Source of the DNA: Bacillota bacterium
GTDB taxonomy: Bacteria > Bacillota > Clostridia > Acetivibrionales > JANLFN01
Assembly: GCA_023421675.1 (NCBI GenBank)
Contig: JAEZTC010000004.1
Coordinates: forward strand, 62,001 to 126,000
DNA length: 64,000 bases
Reading direction: 5' to 3'
Positions 33,553 through 43,348 of this stretch are shown here, piece by piece. Made by a program: the position numbers and the translations under genes. The notes beneath the pieces are model-generated. The model saw only the letters and a program-made list of their open reading frames with translations, ran no database searches and had not been told where the DNA came from. The number at the start of each line of letters is the position of its first letter. Within the stretch, counting starts at the first letter, position 1.

Positions 33553-35721
33553 TCATCTTTGAAGATAATTGTATATTGCAACAGCTGCTTCAGCTCTGCT
33601 CATCTTTTGATCAGGTAAAAATGATATAATGCCTGAACCGATACCATTCATGATATTAAAGCCTTGAACTATTGCTGCATATCCCAGGTTGTTACCCAGC
33701 TTATCGGCATCTCTGAAAACGGTTTTATATATACCCTTTATTTCTGCAACTTTTTCATATCCCATTGCACGCACAAAGAACTTTGCAGCTGCAATCCTTG
33801 TAATATTTGAACTTGGCGCCTTTTCACTTTCCTTTACTATTCCCCTGTTGATAAGGAAGTAGTATAGATCATCAATTGCCTTACTGTCATTTGTTAAGGT
33901 GCCGTAGTAATCAAGTGTTTTTGCAAGAAGAGTTAAGAAATCAAGCTGTGTAATTTTATCATTAGGTTTGAATTGTGTCCCTTCAAGATAAATACCACAC
34001 GATGCAAGTGTTTTGATTTGCTGTTCTGCAAAATTGCCTTTTATGTCTGTATAAGCTATGTCGGCTATTTCTTTATATGGCTCGCCATCATAATTGATGA
34101 TGTTTCCGGTGTTTGCATCAAAGCTTGCCGGTTTATCCTGTTTAAGCGCGTAAACCAGTTTTATCTTTGGAGTTGAAGCCGTATCAGGCCTCTTGACAAC
34201 TTTTGCACTGTCCTGAGAATTTTCTGAGTAATCAAACCTGTACTCCAGCTCCAAGCCTATATTGCTGAAAAGCTTATCATATACCTTTTCAACCGGCAGT
34301 ACCTTATCAATTGAAGGGAATTTAGTGTCACTCCAGTTCATAGTAAAGTACGTTATCTTACCTTTAATCGCATCAAAAGTAACCTGTATCTTATTGCCCA
34401 GGAACGGAATTCCATTTACTTTTCTGTAATAAATGAAACTATAGCTGTCGGTTTCCTGCTTACCCATTTTTATAAGATAGTCATTTTTATCAGCAGTATC
34501 GTCATATATCAAGTCATTGTATTTTTCCGACTTAAAGCTTTTAACAAAATTGTCAACGATATTCTTTGCTGCAGTTTTATCATATGCAGACTTTTCATTT
34601 TCATTATGGTAATAGTATCTGTTGAAGTTAATAATTTCACCGGTTGATGCATTTATACTTACTGAAACACTAACTCCTCCTTTTGAGGCATCAGTGGCTT
34701 GCTTATCAAAGTTCATGTTCCAAACATAATTTCTGCCTATACTCCAATCCTTTATAAGATTGGAATTTGTAAGACTAAATTCTGATGTAAGTCCCAGTTC
34801 AGAAAAATCTCGTGCAATTTTCTCTGCTTCACTCTGGCTTTTCAGTTTTGAAACCTCTTCTACCGATCTTATTTCTTCTGGTGTTAAAGCACCAACATCC
34901 CTATTGTACTCCTTTGACATTTTCATCTTTTCATCATATGCACCAGACATTCCACCGTAATACACATATTGATTCAATGTTGTAAGCTCACCTGTCACTG
35001 CATCGATATATGTCGGGAAAGTAAATTTAGGTGTATACTTTGCAAAAATCTTAGGATTTTCCGCATCACCGTTCCAATCATAAACAAGCCTCAAACCTAT
35101 TTTATCTTTATAAATTTCCTGTGCTTCCTTCAGGCTTTTTATATCCTTAGCTGCCGGGAATACAAGTCCGTCTGTCCAATTGCAATAGCAGTTGGTTACC
35201 TCACCGGTATTGCTGTTTATATTTATATTAACATTGTTGTCTGGAACTAAAACCCCATCCTGTACTCTCGTAAATGATAGCGAATAATCGCTGCTTATTA
35301 CAATCTGACTGTTGGGGATATACTTTAACTTTGAATATATGTCGGGGTAAATCTTTTTAATAAAAGCTTCTGCAGTCGCCCTAGCAGTGTCCTTGCTGAT
35401 TTTGGGAAGCTTTCTTTCATTATAATTATTATTGATATAGTGATTATAACTAAGTATATTACCGTTTGAATCTGCAGTAACACTATAAGGACCTTTATCG
35501 GTGCTTCCCTTCTTGCTCCAGCTGAATTCCCATCTGGTTGTTCCGTTATAGGAGTTTACGCTGTATGTAAACTCTGAGTAATCTGAAGGAATTGTAATCC
35601 TCGACTTTACAATCTTTAGTACTGATTCCATTCCTTTGTCATCAGCAGCAAATGCAGTTGCCGGCAATAACGCGGTCAGCATTAAGACTATTGTCAGAAA
35701 TATAGCTATTTTCCTTTTCAT
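33553..35721 (-). CDS. YcdB/YcdC-repeat (PepSY-like) surface protein with SLH domains
   Basis: A 722-residue exported protein with a clean signal peptide (cut after TAFA). Residues ~30-560 contain repeated PepSY/YcdB-type units: an A(R/K)xxAExFIKKIYPD helix followed by strands with Y.R...GI/V...N.(V/I).(F/V)D...G.(I/V)T. Each unit is ~130 residues. The C-terminal ~170 residues carry SLH motifs (FAEQQIKTLASCGIYLEG and two more). PepSY-type domains are thought to bind peptidases or act as inhibitors; here a wall-bound regulatory or binding role is inferred. Confidence 0.87.
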   Translation of the reverse strand: MKRKIAIFLTIVLMLTALLPATAFAADDKGMESVLKIVKSRITIPSDYSEFTYSVNSYNGTTRWEFSWSKKGSTDKGPYSVTADSNGNILSYNHYINNNYNERKLPKISKDTARATAEAFIKKIYPDIYSKLKYIPNSQIVISSDYSLSFTRVQDGVLVPDNNVNININSNTGEVTNCYCNWTDGLVFPAAKDIKSLKEAQEIYKDKIGLRLVYDWNGDAENPKIFAKYTPKFTFPTYIDAVTGELTTLNQYVYYGGMSGAYDEKMKMSKEYNRDVGALTPEEIRSVEEVSKLKSQSEAEKIARDFSELGLTSEFSLTNSNLIKDWSIGRNYVWNMNFDKQATDASKGGVSVSVSINASTGEIINFNRYYYHNENEKSAYDKTAAKNIVDNFVKSFKSEKYNDLIYDDTADKNDYLIKMGKQETDSYSFIYYRKVNGIPFLGNKIQVTFDAIKGKITYFTMNWSDTKFPSIDKVLPVEKVYDKLFSNIGLELEYRFDYSENSQDSAKVVKRPDTASTPKIKLVYALKQDKPASFDANTGNIINYDGEPYKEIADIAYTDIKGNFAEQQIKTLASCGIYLEGTQFKPNDKITQLDFLTLLAKTLDYYGTLTNDSKAIDDLYYFLINRGIVKESEKAPSSNITRIAAAKFFVRAMGYEKVAEIKGIYKTVFRDADKLGNNLGYAAIVQGFNIMNGIGSGIISFLPDQKMSRAEAAVAIYNYLQR

Positions 35722-35815
35722 ATTAACACCTCTTGTACAAAATTTGGGTTTACATCATATATTGACGTACAAATATGAATTATGTTCCAATTTGAAAAAA
35801 TATTATTACTTTTTA

Positions 35816-37018
35816 TTAATTATTTGTTTGGGGTCTCTTCCGATAGAAAACAATCAGGAGAACAGCCGCCAAAGCTGCAGTACATGCTCCAAAGTAGAAG
35901 GGCGCACTGTAGTTTACATTGTCATATAGCAGTCCTGCAATAAGACTTGCAGGCAATAGGGTAATTCCAAGTACCGTATTGTAGATACCCAGTCCTGTTC
36001 CTCTCTTGTCCTTATCTACCAGATCGGATACCAGGGCCTTCTGCACCCCGTCAGTTGCAGCACTGTACAAACCATAAAGCATAAACAAACCTAATACTAC
36101 ACCCTTTGTACTTGTTCTTCCAAAACCGTAATAGACTATGGCGTAAACTATATAACCTGCAATTATGAGTTTTTCTCTCCCAATCTTATCTGAAAGCATT
36201 CCAATGGGAATTGCAAATATTACGGATACTGAATAGAAAATGAGATAAACAAGTGGTATAAACATTGTTGTAATTCCTATTTCGTTTGCCTTAACAAGCA
36301 AAAGCGCATCTGTTGAATTGCCTAGTGTAAAAATGAATACTATTGCAAGGAACAGATAATATCTTTTTGAAAAGTGTTTGAGGGATATTTTTTGAGGAAG
36401 CTCTTCCTTCCTTTTCTTAGCATCCTTAATAAAAAGAAGTATTGTCAGTACACCAAGAGACGCAGGTATTGCAGATATTAGAAAAATGGTCTTGTAATCA
36501 TTAGGGAATGCTGAAAGAACAAGAAAAGCAATAAGCGGCCCAACTATTGCACCTGCATTATCCATTGTCTTATGGAACCCAAAGCTCTTGCCAACCTTTC
36601 CGTTTGCAGTTGAACCTGCTACAAGGCTGTCCCTTGGGGCAGTTCTAATTCCCTTACCAACTCTTTCAACAAATCTCAGGTAAAGGACCTGTACAGGTGA
36701 AATTACAAATGAGTACAAAGGCGATACTATTGCTGTCATAGCATACCCGATAAGCATAAAGGGTTTGTTTCTGCCGAGCTTATCGCTCCAGAAACCCGAA
36801 AGCGCTTTAAGTACTGAAGCAGTGCTTTCAGCAATACCTTCTATCAAGGAAAGCATAGTCTTGCTTGCACCAATTGACAACAGGAAAAAAGGCATTATAC
36901 AATAAATCATTTTTGTGGCTGTATCGGTGAGGAAGCTTGTAAGCCCCGAGAAGAATATATTCCTTTCAAAACCAAGTATTTTCTTGCTCTCTTTAACTTC
37001 CAATTTTAATACTCCCAT
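35816..37018 (-). CDS. Major facilitator superfamily transporter
   Basis: A 400-residue protein with twelve predicted membrane helices. The loop between helices 2 and 3 has the MFS motif A variant GFWSDKLGRNKP, repeated in the second half as GMLSDKIGREK. RVGKGIRTAPRDSL is characteristic of a subgroup of uncharacterised bacterial exporters. No ribosome site precedes the ATG at 37018; GGGAG inside the first codons would instead suit a TTG at 37003. Single gene; substrate unknown. Confidence 0.88.
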   Translation of the reverse strand: MGVLKLEVKESKKILGFERNIFFSGLTSFLTDTATKMIYCIMPFFLLSIGASKTMLSLIEGIAESTASVLKALSGFWSDKLGRNKPFMLIGYAMTAIVSPLYSFVISPVQVLYLRFVERVGKGIRTAPRDSLVAGSTANGKVGKSFGFHKTMDNAGAIVGPLIAFLVLSAFPNDYKTIFLISAIPASLGVLTILLFIKDAKKRKEELPQKISLKHFSKRYYLFLAIVFIFTLGNSTDALLLVKANEIGITTMFIPLVYLIFYSVSVIFAIPIGMLSDKIGREKLIIAGYIVYAIVYYGFGRTSTKGVVLGLFMLYGLYSAATDGVQKALVSDLVDKDKRGTGLGIYNTVLGITLLPASLIAGLLYDNVNYSAPFYFGACTAALAAVLLIVFYRKRPQTNN

Positions 37019-37153
37019 AACAAATTTTATAATAAAATTATATCACAATATAAAAATCACCTATTATGAATTGTTAATTACCTAACATAATAAAGGATAT
37101 TTGTTAAACTGGTAGAATTTATAATTAAGATGATACTTTATGCAGGTGATTTT

Positions 37154-37906
37154 ATGAGAAAAAGCAAAGTTGTTATACTGATAATAATACTTTCATTAAT
37201 ATACACTTTAGCAGCCTGTAAATCGACAGGGGAACCAAGTACACCTTTAGGCTCCCAAAAAACATTGGAACAAGCAGCATCTTCCTCTGCTATTACTAAA
37301 TCCTCAAGCTATTCAACATCTGAAAAAACAGATATTAATTCTAACACTGGAGCTGTAAACCCCAATACAGGGAACATAACTTCAAATAATTCTTCAGCAG
37401 TAACTCCTGCTGCTTCAAAAAAAGCTGAAGAGCTTTACCAACAAGGCTTTCAAACTTACATGGACTGGAAACTTGACGATGCGATACTACTGTTTGACCG
37501 GGCAATTAATACTGATCCGGCATGTTTTAAGGCATATAACGGTAAGGGTATCGTTCTGTGCTTCAAGGGAGACTATAAAAACGGTATGTCCCTTATAGAC
37601 AAGGCTTTGGACATGAAACCCGATTACGTTTATGCAAATTTCAACAAGGCTTTGGGATATAAAATACAAAAAGATTTTGACAATGCCATGCTATGGTTCA
37701 ACAAGGCCATTTCTCTCGACCCTTCGGATACCTGGAGCTATTACGGAATTGCATGTATTTATGCAGAAAGAAAAGATGCTAAAAATGCAGTTATTTATCT
37801 TAAAAAAGCTATTGATATCGACCCTGCAGTAAAGGAGTCTGCAAAAAAAGAACATGATCTCGACCCTGTAAGGAATGATCCTTCATTTATAGAACTGCTA
37901 AAATAA
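37154..37906 (+). CDS. TPR-repeat lipoprotein
   Basis: The ATG at 37154, preceded by GCAGGTGA, gives a lipoprotein signal with lipobox LAAC (Cys22); the ATG at 37130 has no site. A Ser/Thr/Asn-rich linker (~residues 25-85) is followed by about four tetratricopeptide repeats (units such as CFKAYNGKGIVLCFKGDY and DTWSYYGIACIYAERKD). TPR domains mediate protein-protein contacts. It would be tethered outside the membrane. No partner is adjacent. Confidence 0.88.
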   Translation: MRKSKVVILIIILSLIYTLAACKSTGEPSTPLGSQKTLEQAASSSAITKSSSYSTSEKTDINSNTGAVNPNTGNITSNNSSAVTPAASKKAEELYQQGFQTYMDWKLDDAILLFDRAINTDPACFKAYNGKGIVLCFKGDYKNGMSLIDKALDMKPDYVYANFNKALGYKIQKDFDNAMLWFNKAISLDPSDTWSYYGIACIYAERKDAKNAVIYLKKAIDIDPAVKESAKKEHDLDPVRNDPSFIELLK

Positions 37907-37964
37907 GCTATTCAGTGCCTCCACCTTCCTATTACCAGAGACCTATTCCTTTTGGTGAAAAATG

Positions 37965-37973
37965 TGGTATAAT
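37965..37973 (+). promoter_or_regulatory. Extended -10 promoter of YjfB-like gene
   Basis: TG-G-TATAAT, with no clear -35 element; start would fall near 37980, just before the ribosome site. Confidence 0.5.
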
Positions 37974-37994
37974 AGTATTTAAGAGGTGATAGTT

Positions 37995-38192
37995 ATGGAT
38001 TTTGGATCAATTTCGGTTGATAATATTCAAAACCTTCAGCAGGCTATCCAGATTTCACTGCAGCAAAAATCCATGAACAGGGACTCCGCTTCTATGGATT
38101 CTCTTCTAAGAGGTATGGAAAGAGCTAATGCACAAACCATGGAAAGTTCTGTTACACCTTACAAAGGACAAAGTATAGACGTAAGAGTTTAG
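37995..38192 (+). CDS. YjfB-like putative motility protein
   Basis: A 65-residue protein; AAGAGGTGAT precedes the ATG at 37995 (a GTG at 37986 lies inside that site). The alternating hydrophobic helix (ISVDNIQNLQQAIQISLQQKSMN) resembles the YjfB family, which is tied to motility by gene association only. An extended -10 promoter (TGGTATAAT, 37965-37973) and a terminator at 38218 make it a single-gene unit. Confidence 0.7.
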   Translation: MDFGSISVDNIQNLQQAIQISLQQKSMNRDSASMDSLLRGMERANAQTMESSVTPYKGQSIDVRV

Positions 38193-38217
38193 TATAAAAC
38201 TTGAGATTCCAATTCAT

Positions 38218-38248
38218 ACAAGCTTATCAATTGATAGGCTTGTTTTTT
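38218..38248 (+). terminator. Terminator of YjfB-like gene
   Basis: ACAAGCTTATC pairs with GATAGGCTTGT (one bulge) and is followed by TTTTT. Confidence 0.8.
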
Positions 38249-38343
38249 GTTCTTATACCTATTATCCAGAGCTTCTGCCTTAATGTATGACAGGTTTAAT
38301 AAATGTCAATAATTAGTAAAACCTTAACAGGCAGGAGATAAGT

Positions 38344-39798
38344 ATGAAAAAAAACTACTCGGGTATTGAAATAGCTGCAGTTTCTGTAGCTGCAATAATT
38401 CTGGCTTACTTGTTGTTTGTAAGACCCGTTGTCGGCGTAGCGGACAATGGAGATTTCAGCAGAATAATGGGGTCCTCCGGACTTACTTACCTTACCGATA
38501 ATTACAACGATAAATACTTCAATTACCTGACACGTGAATATGGCATAGAACAAACAGGATTATTTGATGGAGGTTATTTCTCAACCGAAATAGTTCTTGT
38601 AAGAGCTGCAAGAATTATAAACAATTTGCTTTTACCCAAAACAGGAACTTTTGATATTAGGTTTTTGGCACTAGTATATTCAATGATTTTTCTTATATCT
38701 ATCTTCCTGATTTTAAAGTATATTGACTATGGTTCCAGGCTATGGGCCTTTGTAACAGCAGCCGCGGCCATTATGATATTTACCGACATAGGCTATCTTT
38801 CCTACTTTAACTCATTGTACGGTGAAGCAGTTTCATATATATCCCTTTTACTTATGATTGGCTGTATTTTTTATATTTGCAGCCGCAGCCGTCCAAGCGT
38901 ATATTCACTGCTGTTTCTTATAATCTCAGCTGTTTTTCTGACTGGTGCTAAGACTCAGAATGCACCCATCGGAATAGTTCTTATAATCTTTTTCATAAGC
39001 CTTTACAGGCTCAGGAAAGATACACCGTGGAAAAGTATGATTGCATTAGGCTGTACCCTGATTTTACTGACTTCCTACGCTGCCTACGCATCAGTACCAA
39101 ATGAGATAAAAGTCTGCAATAAATATCAAACAGTGTTTTACGGTATCCTTAAGGGTTCAAAAACACCCGCAGATGATCTTAAAAAGCTTGGAATCAAACA
39201 GGATCTGAGTGTTCTTGCCGGGACTAATTATTTTATGAAGGAATATCCAATTGATATTAAAAGTCCTTATGTGCAAAAAGAAATCAGCGAAAAGGTAAAT
39301 CCTTTAAAAGTAGCAATGTATTATGTAAAAAACCCCGGAAGGTTTATAGAAAAGCTTGATATTGCTGCCCAAAACGGCTTCCGGCTTGTCCAGGGTTTTG
39401 GTAACTATGAAAAAGCAAACAGCGACGGAGTTAGGAAAACAGTAAGTTCATTCAATGTATGGAGCAGCTTTAAGGAAAATGTTCTTCCCCATTCCCTTAT
39501 TTTCATTGCTGCACTGTATGTCTTATTCTTTTCTGTACTATTGGTCAAGCATAAAAAAGCACGTTATGTGTCACAAAAAATCAGAACCGAGACCTTTATG
39601 CTGGTAGGAATCATCGGGGTAATGCAATTTGTAATACCAATAATAGGTGATGGTGAAGCAGATTTAAGCAAACACCTTTTCCTTTTTAACGTTTGTTTTG
39701 ATATTATGTTCCTTTACACAGGAGTGTTTATGTTAAAAACCTTTGCCATGCTTGTGACAAAAATAATAAAGCCGCTTCAGCTAAAAGCGGCCAGATAA
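38344..39798 (+). CDS. Polytopic membrane protein, possibly GT-C-like
   Basis: A 484-residue protein with roughly nine to eleven membrane helices. A long first external loop after helix 1 (VGVADNGDFSRIMGSSGL) has acidic residues in the position where GT-C glycosyltransferases keep catalytic Asp; a second external loop spans residues ~240-370. I do not recognise the family with certainty. CAGGAGATAAG precedes the ATG. It is convergent with the M15-type peptidase gene, with only 8 bases between stops, and has no visible terminator of its own. Confidence 0.7.
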   Translation: MKKNYSGIEIAAVSVAAIILAYLLFVRPVVGVADNGDFSRIMGSSGLTYLTDNYNDKYFNYLTREYGIEQTGLFDGGYFSTEIVLVRAARIINNLLLPKTGTFDIRFLALVYSMIFLISIFLILKYIDYGSRLWAFVTAAAAIMIFTDIGYLSYFNSLYGEAVSYISLLLMIGCIFYICSRSRPSVYSLLFLIISAVFLTGAKTQNAPIGIVLIIFFISLYRLRKDTPWKSMIALGCTLILLTSYAAYASVPNEIKVCNKYQTVFYGILKGSKTPADDLKKLGIKQDLSVLAGTNYFMKEYPIDIKSPYVQKEISEKVNPLKVAMYYVKNPGRFIEKLDIAAQNGFRLVQGFGNYEKANSDGVRKTVSSFNVWSSFKENVLPHSLIFIAALYVLFFSVLLVKHKKARYVSQKIRTETFMLVGIIGVMQFVIPIIGDGEADLSKHLFLFNVCFDIMFLYTGVFMLKTFAMLVTKIIKPLQLKAAR

Positions 39799-39806
39799 AT
39801 TATCTA

Positions 39807-40490
39807 TCATGGATTAACTACTGTAGAAGTAAGCCCTATTCCATTTGCAGCAGATGCAAGTGAAGTCCAGGTGTTACACCCTGCAATGCCATCTGCCGCA
39901 AGTCCTCTGGATGCTTGAAAAGCCGAAACTGCACGTGCAGTGCCTGCTCCAAATACACCATCCAGACCTGACCCCGTAAAGCCTACAGCATTGAGAGCAT
40001 CCTGAAGTACAAATACATATACTCCCTTGCTTCCAATTCTTACTAAAGGATAACTTCCCTGCGGGCATGCAGGTACTCCCATTCGCTTATCTACATGCAC
40101 CCATGTTGGTGTAAGATAAGCAGGCTCAACATATGACCATACCCCTGTATTATATGCAGTATCCCTCAACGCATTTCTTGTAGCATTGTCAAGATTTTGA
40201 CCCATATCAAAAGCTGATCCGGCATAATGCTCCGACATGCTTGTATGTCCCCCCTGCCAGATACGCTTGAATGCATAACCCACATAAATTGGTCTCCCCC
40301 AAGCTCTTCTGGTAATATTCCAGGCATCCATAACCCTTCTATCGGTCCATACTACGCTTGAGTTGGAGTTTGATCTGAATTCACCAACCGTCAGAGTATT
40401 TCCGGTTACATAAGGCATTGGTTCGTTTAAACCTCTATTATAATATTCAATATTATTACTCACTGGGTTATATACATAAACAATTGGCAT
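39807..40490 (-). CDS. M15-type peptidase with peptidoglycan-binding domain
   Basis: A 227-residue protein with no evident signal peptide. The N-terminal ~145 residues have the M15 zinc pattern: SEHYAGSAFDMG (H..G.A.D) and WVHVDKR. The C-terminal ~70 residues are a PG_binding_1 domain (SKGVYVFVLQDALNAVGF, DGVFGAGTARAVSAFQ). Such enzymes cleave peptidoglycan cross-links or stem peptides. The absence of a leader suggests release by lysis or a spore/mother-cell role, which is inference. Confidence 0.87.
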   Translation of the reverse strand: MPIVYVYNPVSNNIEYYNRGLNEPMPYVTGNTLTVGEFRSNSNSSVVWTDRRVMDAWNITRRAWGRPIYVGYAFKRIWQGGHTSMSEHYAGSAFDMGQNLDNATRNALRDTAYNTGVWSYVEPAYLTPTWVHVDKRMGVPACPQGSYPLVRIGSKGVYVFVLQDALNAVGFTGSGLDGVFGAGTARAVSAFQASRGLAADGIAGCNTWTSLASAANGIGLTSTVVNP

Positions 40491-40596
40491 AAATTCACCC
40501 CATTAATATCAATATATAAATATTGTATGAGTTATGTTAATCAAGTGTTCATTGATATAACGAGGTCAAAATAATATTGAGTTGGTGAATATGATT

Positions 40597-41535
40597 CTAT
40601 CCTATATTTTTAATGAATTCATCATTCAGGATTTTGCTGAATTTTGCAGCACCTGATGGGTTCAAGTGATCATTGTCCCTGAAATCCATAATACTGAACC
40701 TGCTGTCATTTATGTAATTATAATATTTAATACCATATTCCTGTGTAATACTTCTTATATTATCCTGCATATCCTGGTAATTTTTACGGTTTATGTTGTC
40801 ATAGTAGGTTTTATAAACAGGAGTAGTAATAATAACGACCTTTATATTTCTTTTTCTGAGCATTTCAATCATGCTCTTGAGATATTCGATGTTCTTACTA
40901 TAATTCCTGGTTTTTATACCTGCATCAACAAAAACAGCACGCTCTTTTCCTTTTGCCTCCGAAATGGCTTTCAAATTATAACTTGTAGTATCGTTTTTTT
41001 CAACCAAACATCCATTGGTTTTATATCCTTCAGCAAAATTTACCTTAAAGCCTTTTAAAAGGCACTTAAGGCTCTCTTTTTGACCATATAATGCAAAATA
41101 GCTGATGGTTCTTAAATTGAAGCCTCCCCCACCCTCGTTGTCTATATCATAATACCTTTTATAAAAATACATTCGCCAGTACTCTTGGTTTTCGGACATA
41201 TCATAACCAAAGGCAAAATTAGAAATCGGGAGTATAACCAGTTTGAGGCTGTCCATTTTATCAATATATTTTTGCAGAATTTTATTATCATAGTATAAAG
41301 GCTGACCCACATTAGCAAAATTAAACCCCTTTAGTGAAAAATAATCAGGGTCTATTCCATAATCAGCATGTGACGTGCCCAGATTCAACACCTGAATACT
41401 TCTGATATTCTTTTCAAAGTTCCTCTTCTTAAAGGAATAGCCATTGTCAATTGACGATAATCCAAGCTCCATGATAATAATTCCTATTAGGACAGGACTT
41501 ATAAAAATCAATATTTTAAACAAAAGCTTCTTCAT
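40597..41535 (-). CDS. SGNH/DltD-like protein paired with MBOAT acyltransferase
   Basis: A 312-residue protein with one N-terminal membrane anchor and an extracytoplasmic SGNH-like fold: LGTSHADYGIDP supplies the Ser block and DNDHLNPSGA the Asp/His block. Such proteins act with an MBOAT channel to O-acylate extracellular polysaccharide or teichoic polymer. The MBOAT gene lies 9 bases upstream on the same strand. AGGAGG precedes the start. The acceptor glycan is not indicated. Confidence 0.85.
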   Translation of the reverse strand: MKKLLFKILIFISPVLIGIIIMELGLSSIDNGYSFKKRNFEKNIRSIQVLNLGTSHADYGIDPDYFSLKGFNFANVGQPLYYDNKILQKYIDKMDSLKLVILPISNFAFGYDMSENQEYWRMYFYKRYYDIDNEGGGGFNLRTISYFALYGQKESLKCLLKGFKVNFAEGYKTNGCLVEKNDTTSYNLKAISEAKGKERAVFVDAGIKTRNYSKNIEYLKSMIEMLRKRNIKVVIITTPVYKTYYDNINRKNYQDMQDNIRSITQEYGIKYYNYINDSRFSIMDFRDNDHLNPSGAAKFSKILNDEFIKNIG

Positions 41536-41544
41536 AAAATCCTC

Positions 41545-43008
41545 CTAGAATTGGAAATAAATAAAGCTGCTATTCCCAAATACCCCGAGAAAAATAATAA
41601 CAGAAACAATTACATAATAAACGCCCCATCTAACCCAAACAGGCTTTGATGTGAGCATTTGACCCAGTCTCTTTTGTCTTTGGGCAAGGTGAAACAGTTC
41701 CAAAAATACAATTGACAGGATGGCAGCTGCAAATTCTGCTTTGCTAAGGCCCAGTCCACTAAAGCACTTCAATAAGTAATCAGGTGAAAAAGCATTGCCC
41801 AAGCCTGAGAACAAGTGAGTAATTATGTACCAGGCTTCGGATAAGCTATTTGCCCTGAAGAAAATCCAGGCAAAGCATACAAGTGAAAAGGTTACAATTA
41901 CCTTCCAACATTTTTCTATGGTTTTATATTTGGATATGCGGATAAAATCCGATATCTTTTTTCTTATGTTACGTGTCCAGATAGCAAATACAAGATAAAA
42001 CCCATTTAAAGCTCCCCATATTACGTATGTCCAACTTGCCCCATGCCATAATCCGCTTATCAAAAACGTAAGGAAAAGGTTCATTTGCCATCTCCATTTG
42101 GATACACGGTTTCCTCCAATGGAAATATAAAAGTAATCCCTGAACCAGGTTGACAAAGAAATATGCCACCGTTTCCAGAATTCCGATATACTTTTGGAGA
42201 AATAGGGCCGGTTGAAATTCTCCATCAGGTTGAATCCCATTACCTTTGCAGCTCCGATTGCAATATCCGAATAACCTGAAAAGTCGCAGAATATCTGAAA
42301 CGCAAAGAATACAGTTGCTATAATTAAAGCAATCCCATTATATTCAGCAGGGGAGCCATAAACCTGGTTTACAACTACTGCCAGCCTATCCGCAATGACA
42401 GCCTTTTTGAACAGGCCCCAAACCATCAGCTTCAAACCTTCAACTACTCTCTGATAATCAAAATAATGCTTTTCCCTGAACTGGTGTAATAAATTTTGGG
42501 GTCTTTCAATAGGTCCCGCTACCAGCTGAGGGTAAAACATAACATACAATGCATATATACCAAAATGTTTTTCCGACTTCTGAAGTCCCCGGTATACCTC
42601 TATTACGTAGCTTAGGCTTTGAAACGTGTGAAAGGATAATCCGATTGGGAGTATGATATTAAGAGCCTGCACAGGATATTTAAGGTGAAAGAACGATGCT
42701 ATTGAAGCAAAGGAGTTATTAAAGAAATTGTAGTACTTAAATATAAAGAGTACCAAACAGGTTGAAATAATACTTATCAAAAGGAATATTTTTTTTCTTT
42801 TCCCATCTGTTTTATCAATCATTATACCCGCCGCATAATCAATACATATTGTTACTGCTAAAATCAAAATATACGCAGGTATAAAAGCCATATAAAAAAT
42901 ACAGCTTGCACCAAGCAGCATTGCCCACCTGTACTTGTGAGGAATAATAAAATAGAGAGTTGTTACAATTGGAAAGAACAACATAAACTCCAAAGAATTA
43001 AACAACAT
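41545..43008 (-). CDS. MBOAT-family O-acyltransferase (AlgI/PatA-like)
   Basis: A 487-residue polytopic membrane protein of the AlgI/DltB type. Recognisable are VAGPIERPQNLL, the FCDFSGYSDIAIG block, FWKRWHISLSTWFRDYFY, and the catalytic His in LISGLWHGASWTY. It passes acyl (usually acetyl) groups across the membrane for transfer to surface polysaccharides by its SGNH partner, encoded directly downstream. First gene of a two-gene operon. Confidence 0.94.
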   Translation of the reverse strand: MLFNSLEFMLFFPIVTTLYFIIPHKYRWAMLLGASCIFYMAFIPAYILILAVTICIDYAAGIMIDKTDGKRKKIFLLISIISTCLVLFIFKYYNFFNNSFASIASFFHLKYPVQALNIILPIGLSFHTFQSLSYVIEVYRGLQKSEKHFGIYALYVMFYPQLVAGPIERPQNLLHQFREKHYFDYQRVVEGLKLMVWGLFKKAVIADRLAVVVNQVYGSPAEYNGIALIIATVFFAFQIFCDFSGYSDIAIGAAKVMGFNLMENFNRPYFSKSISEFWKRWHISLSTWFRDYFYISIGGNRVSKWRWQMNLFLTFLISGLWHGASWTYVIWGALNGFYLVFAIWTRNIRKKISDFIRISKYKTIEKCWKVIVTFSLVCFAWIFFRANSLSEAWYIITHLFSGLGNAFSPDYLLKCFSGLGLSKAEFAAAILSIVFLELFHLAQRQKRLGQMLTSKPVWVRWGVYYVIVSVIIFLGVFGNSSFIYFQF

Positions 43009-43189
43009 TTAAAAGGACCCCCACTATCAGCAATATTCCAAATTATACCATTTGTTTAATAAAACTTTAATAATTATTTGACATATTTCCTGTAGGCCTT
43101 ATTTAAAACCTACTTCTTTCTGAGTTGAAGTTGAACAAGAGGACTTTATGTGGTAGCATATGTTAAAAGATATTTCCAAGGAAACTTTT

Positions 43190-43272
43190 ATGAATTTAAT
43201 TGATTCACATGTTCATATAGGCGAGTTTGGGCAATGGGCTTTTAAAAGTGAAACACTTATAGATTATATTAT
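43190..43272 (+). pseudogene. 5' remnant of an amidohydrolase gene
   Basis: AAGGAA precedes an ATG at 43190 that opens MNLIDSHVHIGEFGQWAFKS, the start of a TatD/amidohydrolase-type metal enzyme with its HxH ligand pair. Homology stops after ~27 codons; the frame continues into unrelated sequence and the terminator of the convergent TetR gene. The rest of the gene is gone, consistent with a deletion. Confidence 0.6.
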
Positions 43273-43304
43273 CGTCGGGGATTACTCTCTGATTTGGAGA
43301 CACT

Positions 43305-43338
43305 TAAAAAGGCTTGAAATAAATTCCTCAAGCCTTTC
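43305..43338 (-). terminator. Terminator of the flavodoxin/TetR operon
   Basis: On the minus strand AAAGGCTTGA pairs with TCAAGCCTTT, followed by TTAAG. Confidence 0.8.
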
Positions 43339-43348
43339 TTCATTAAAT

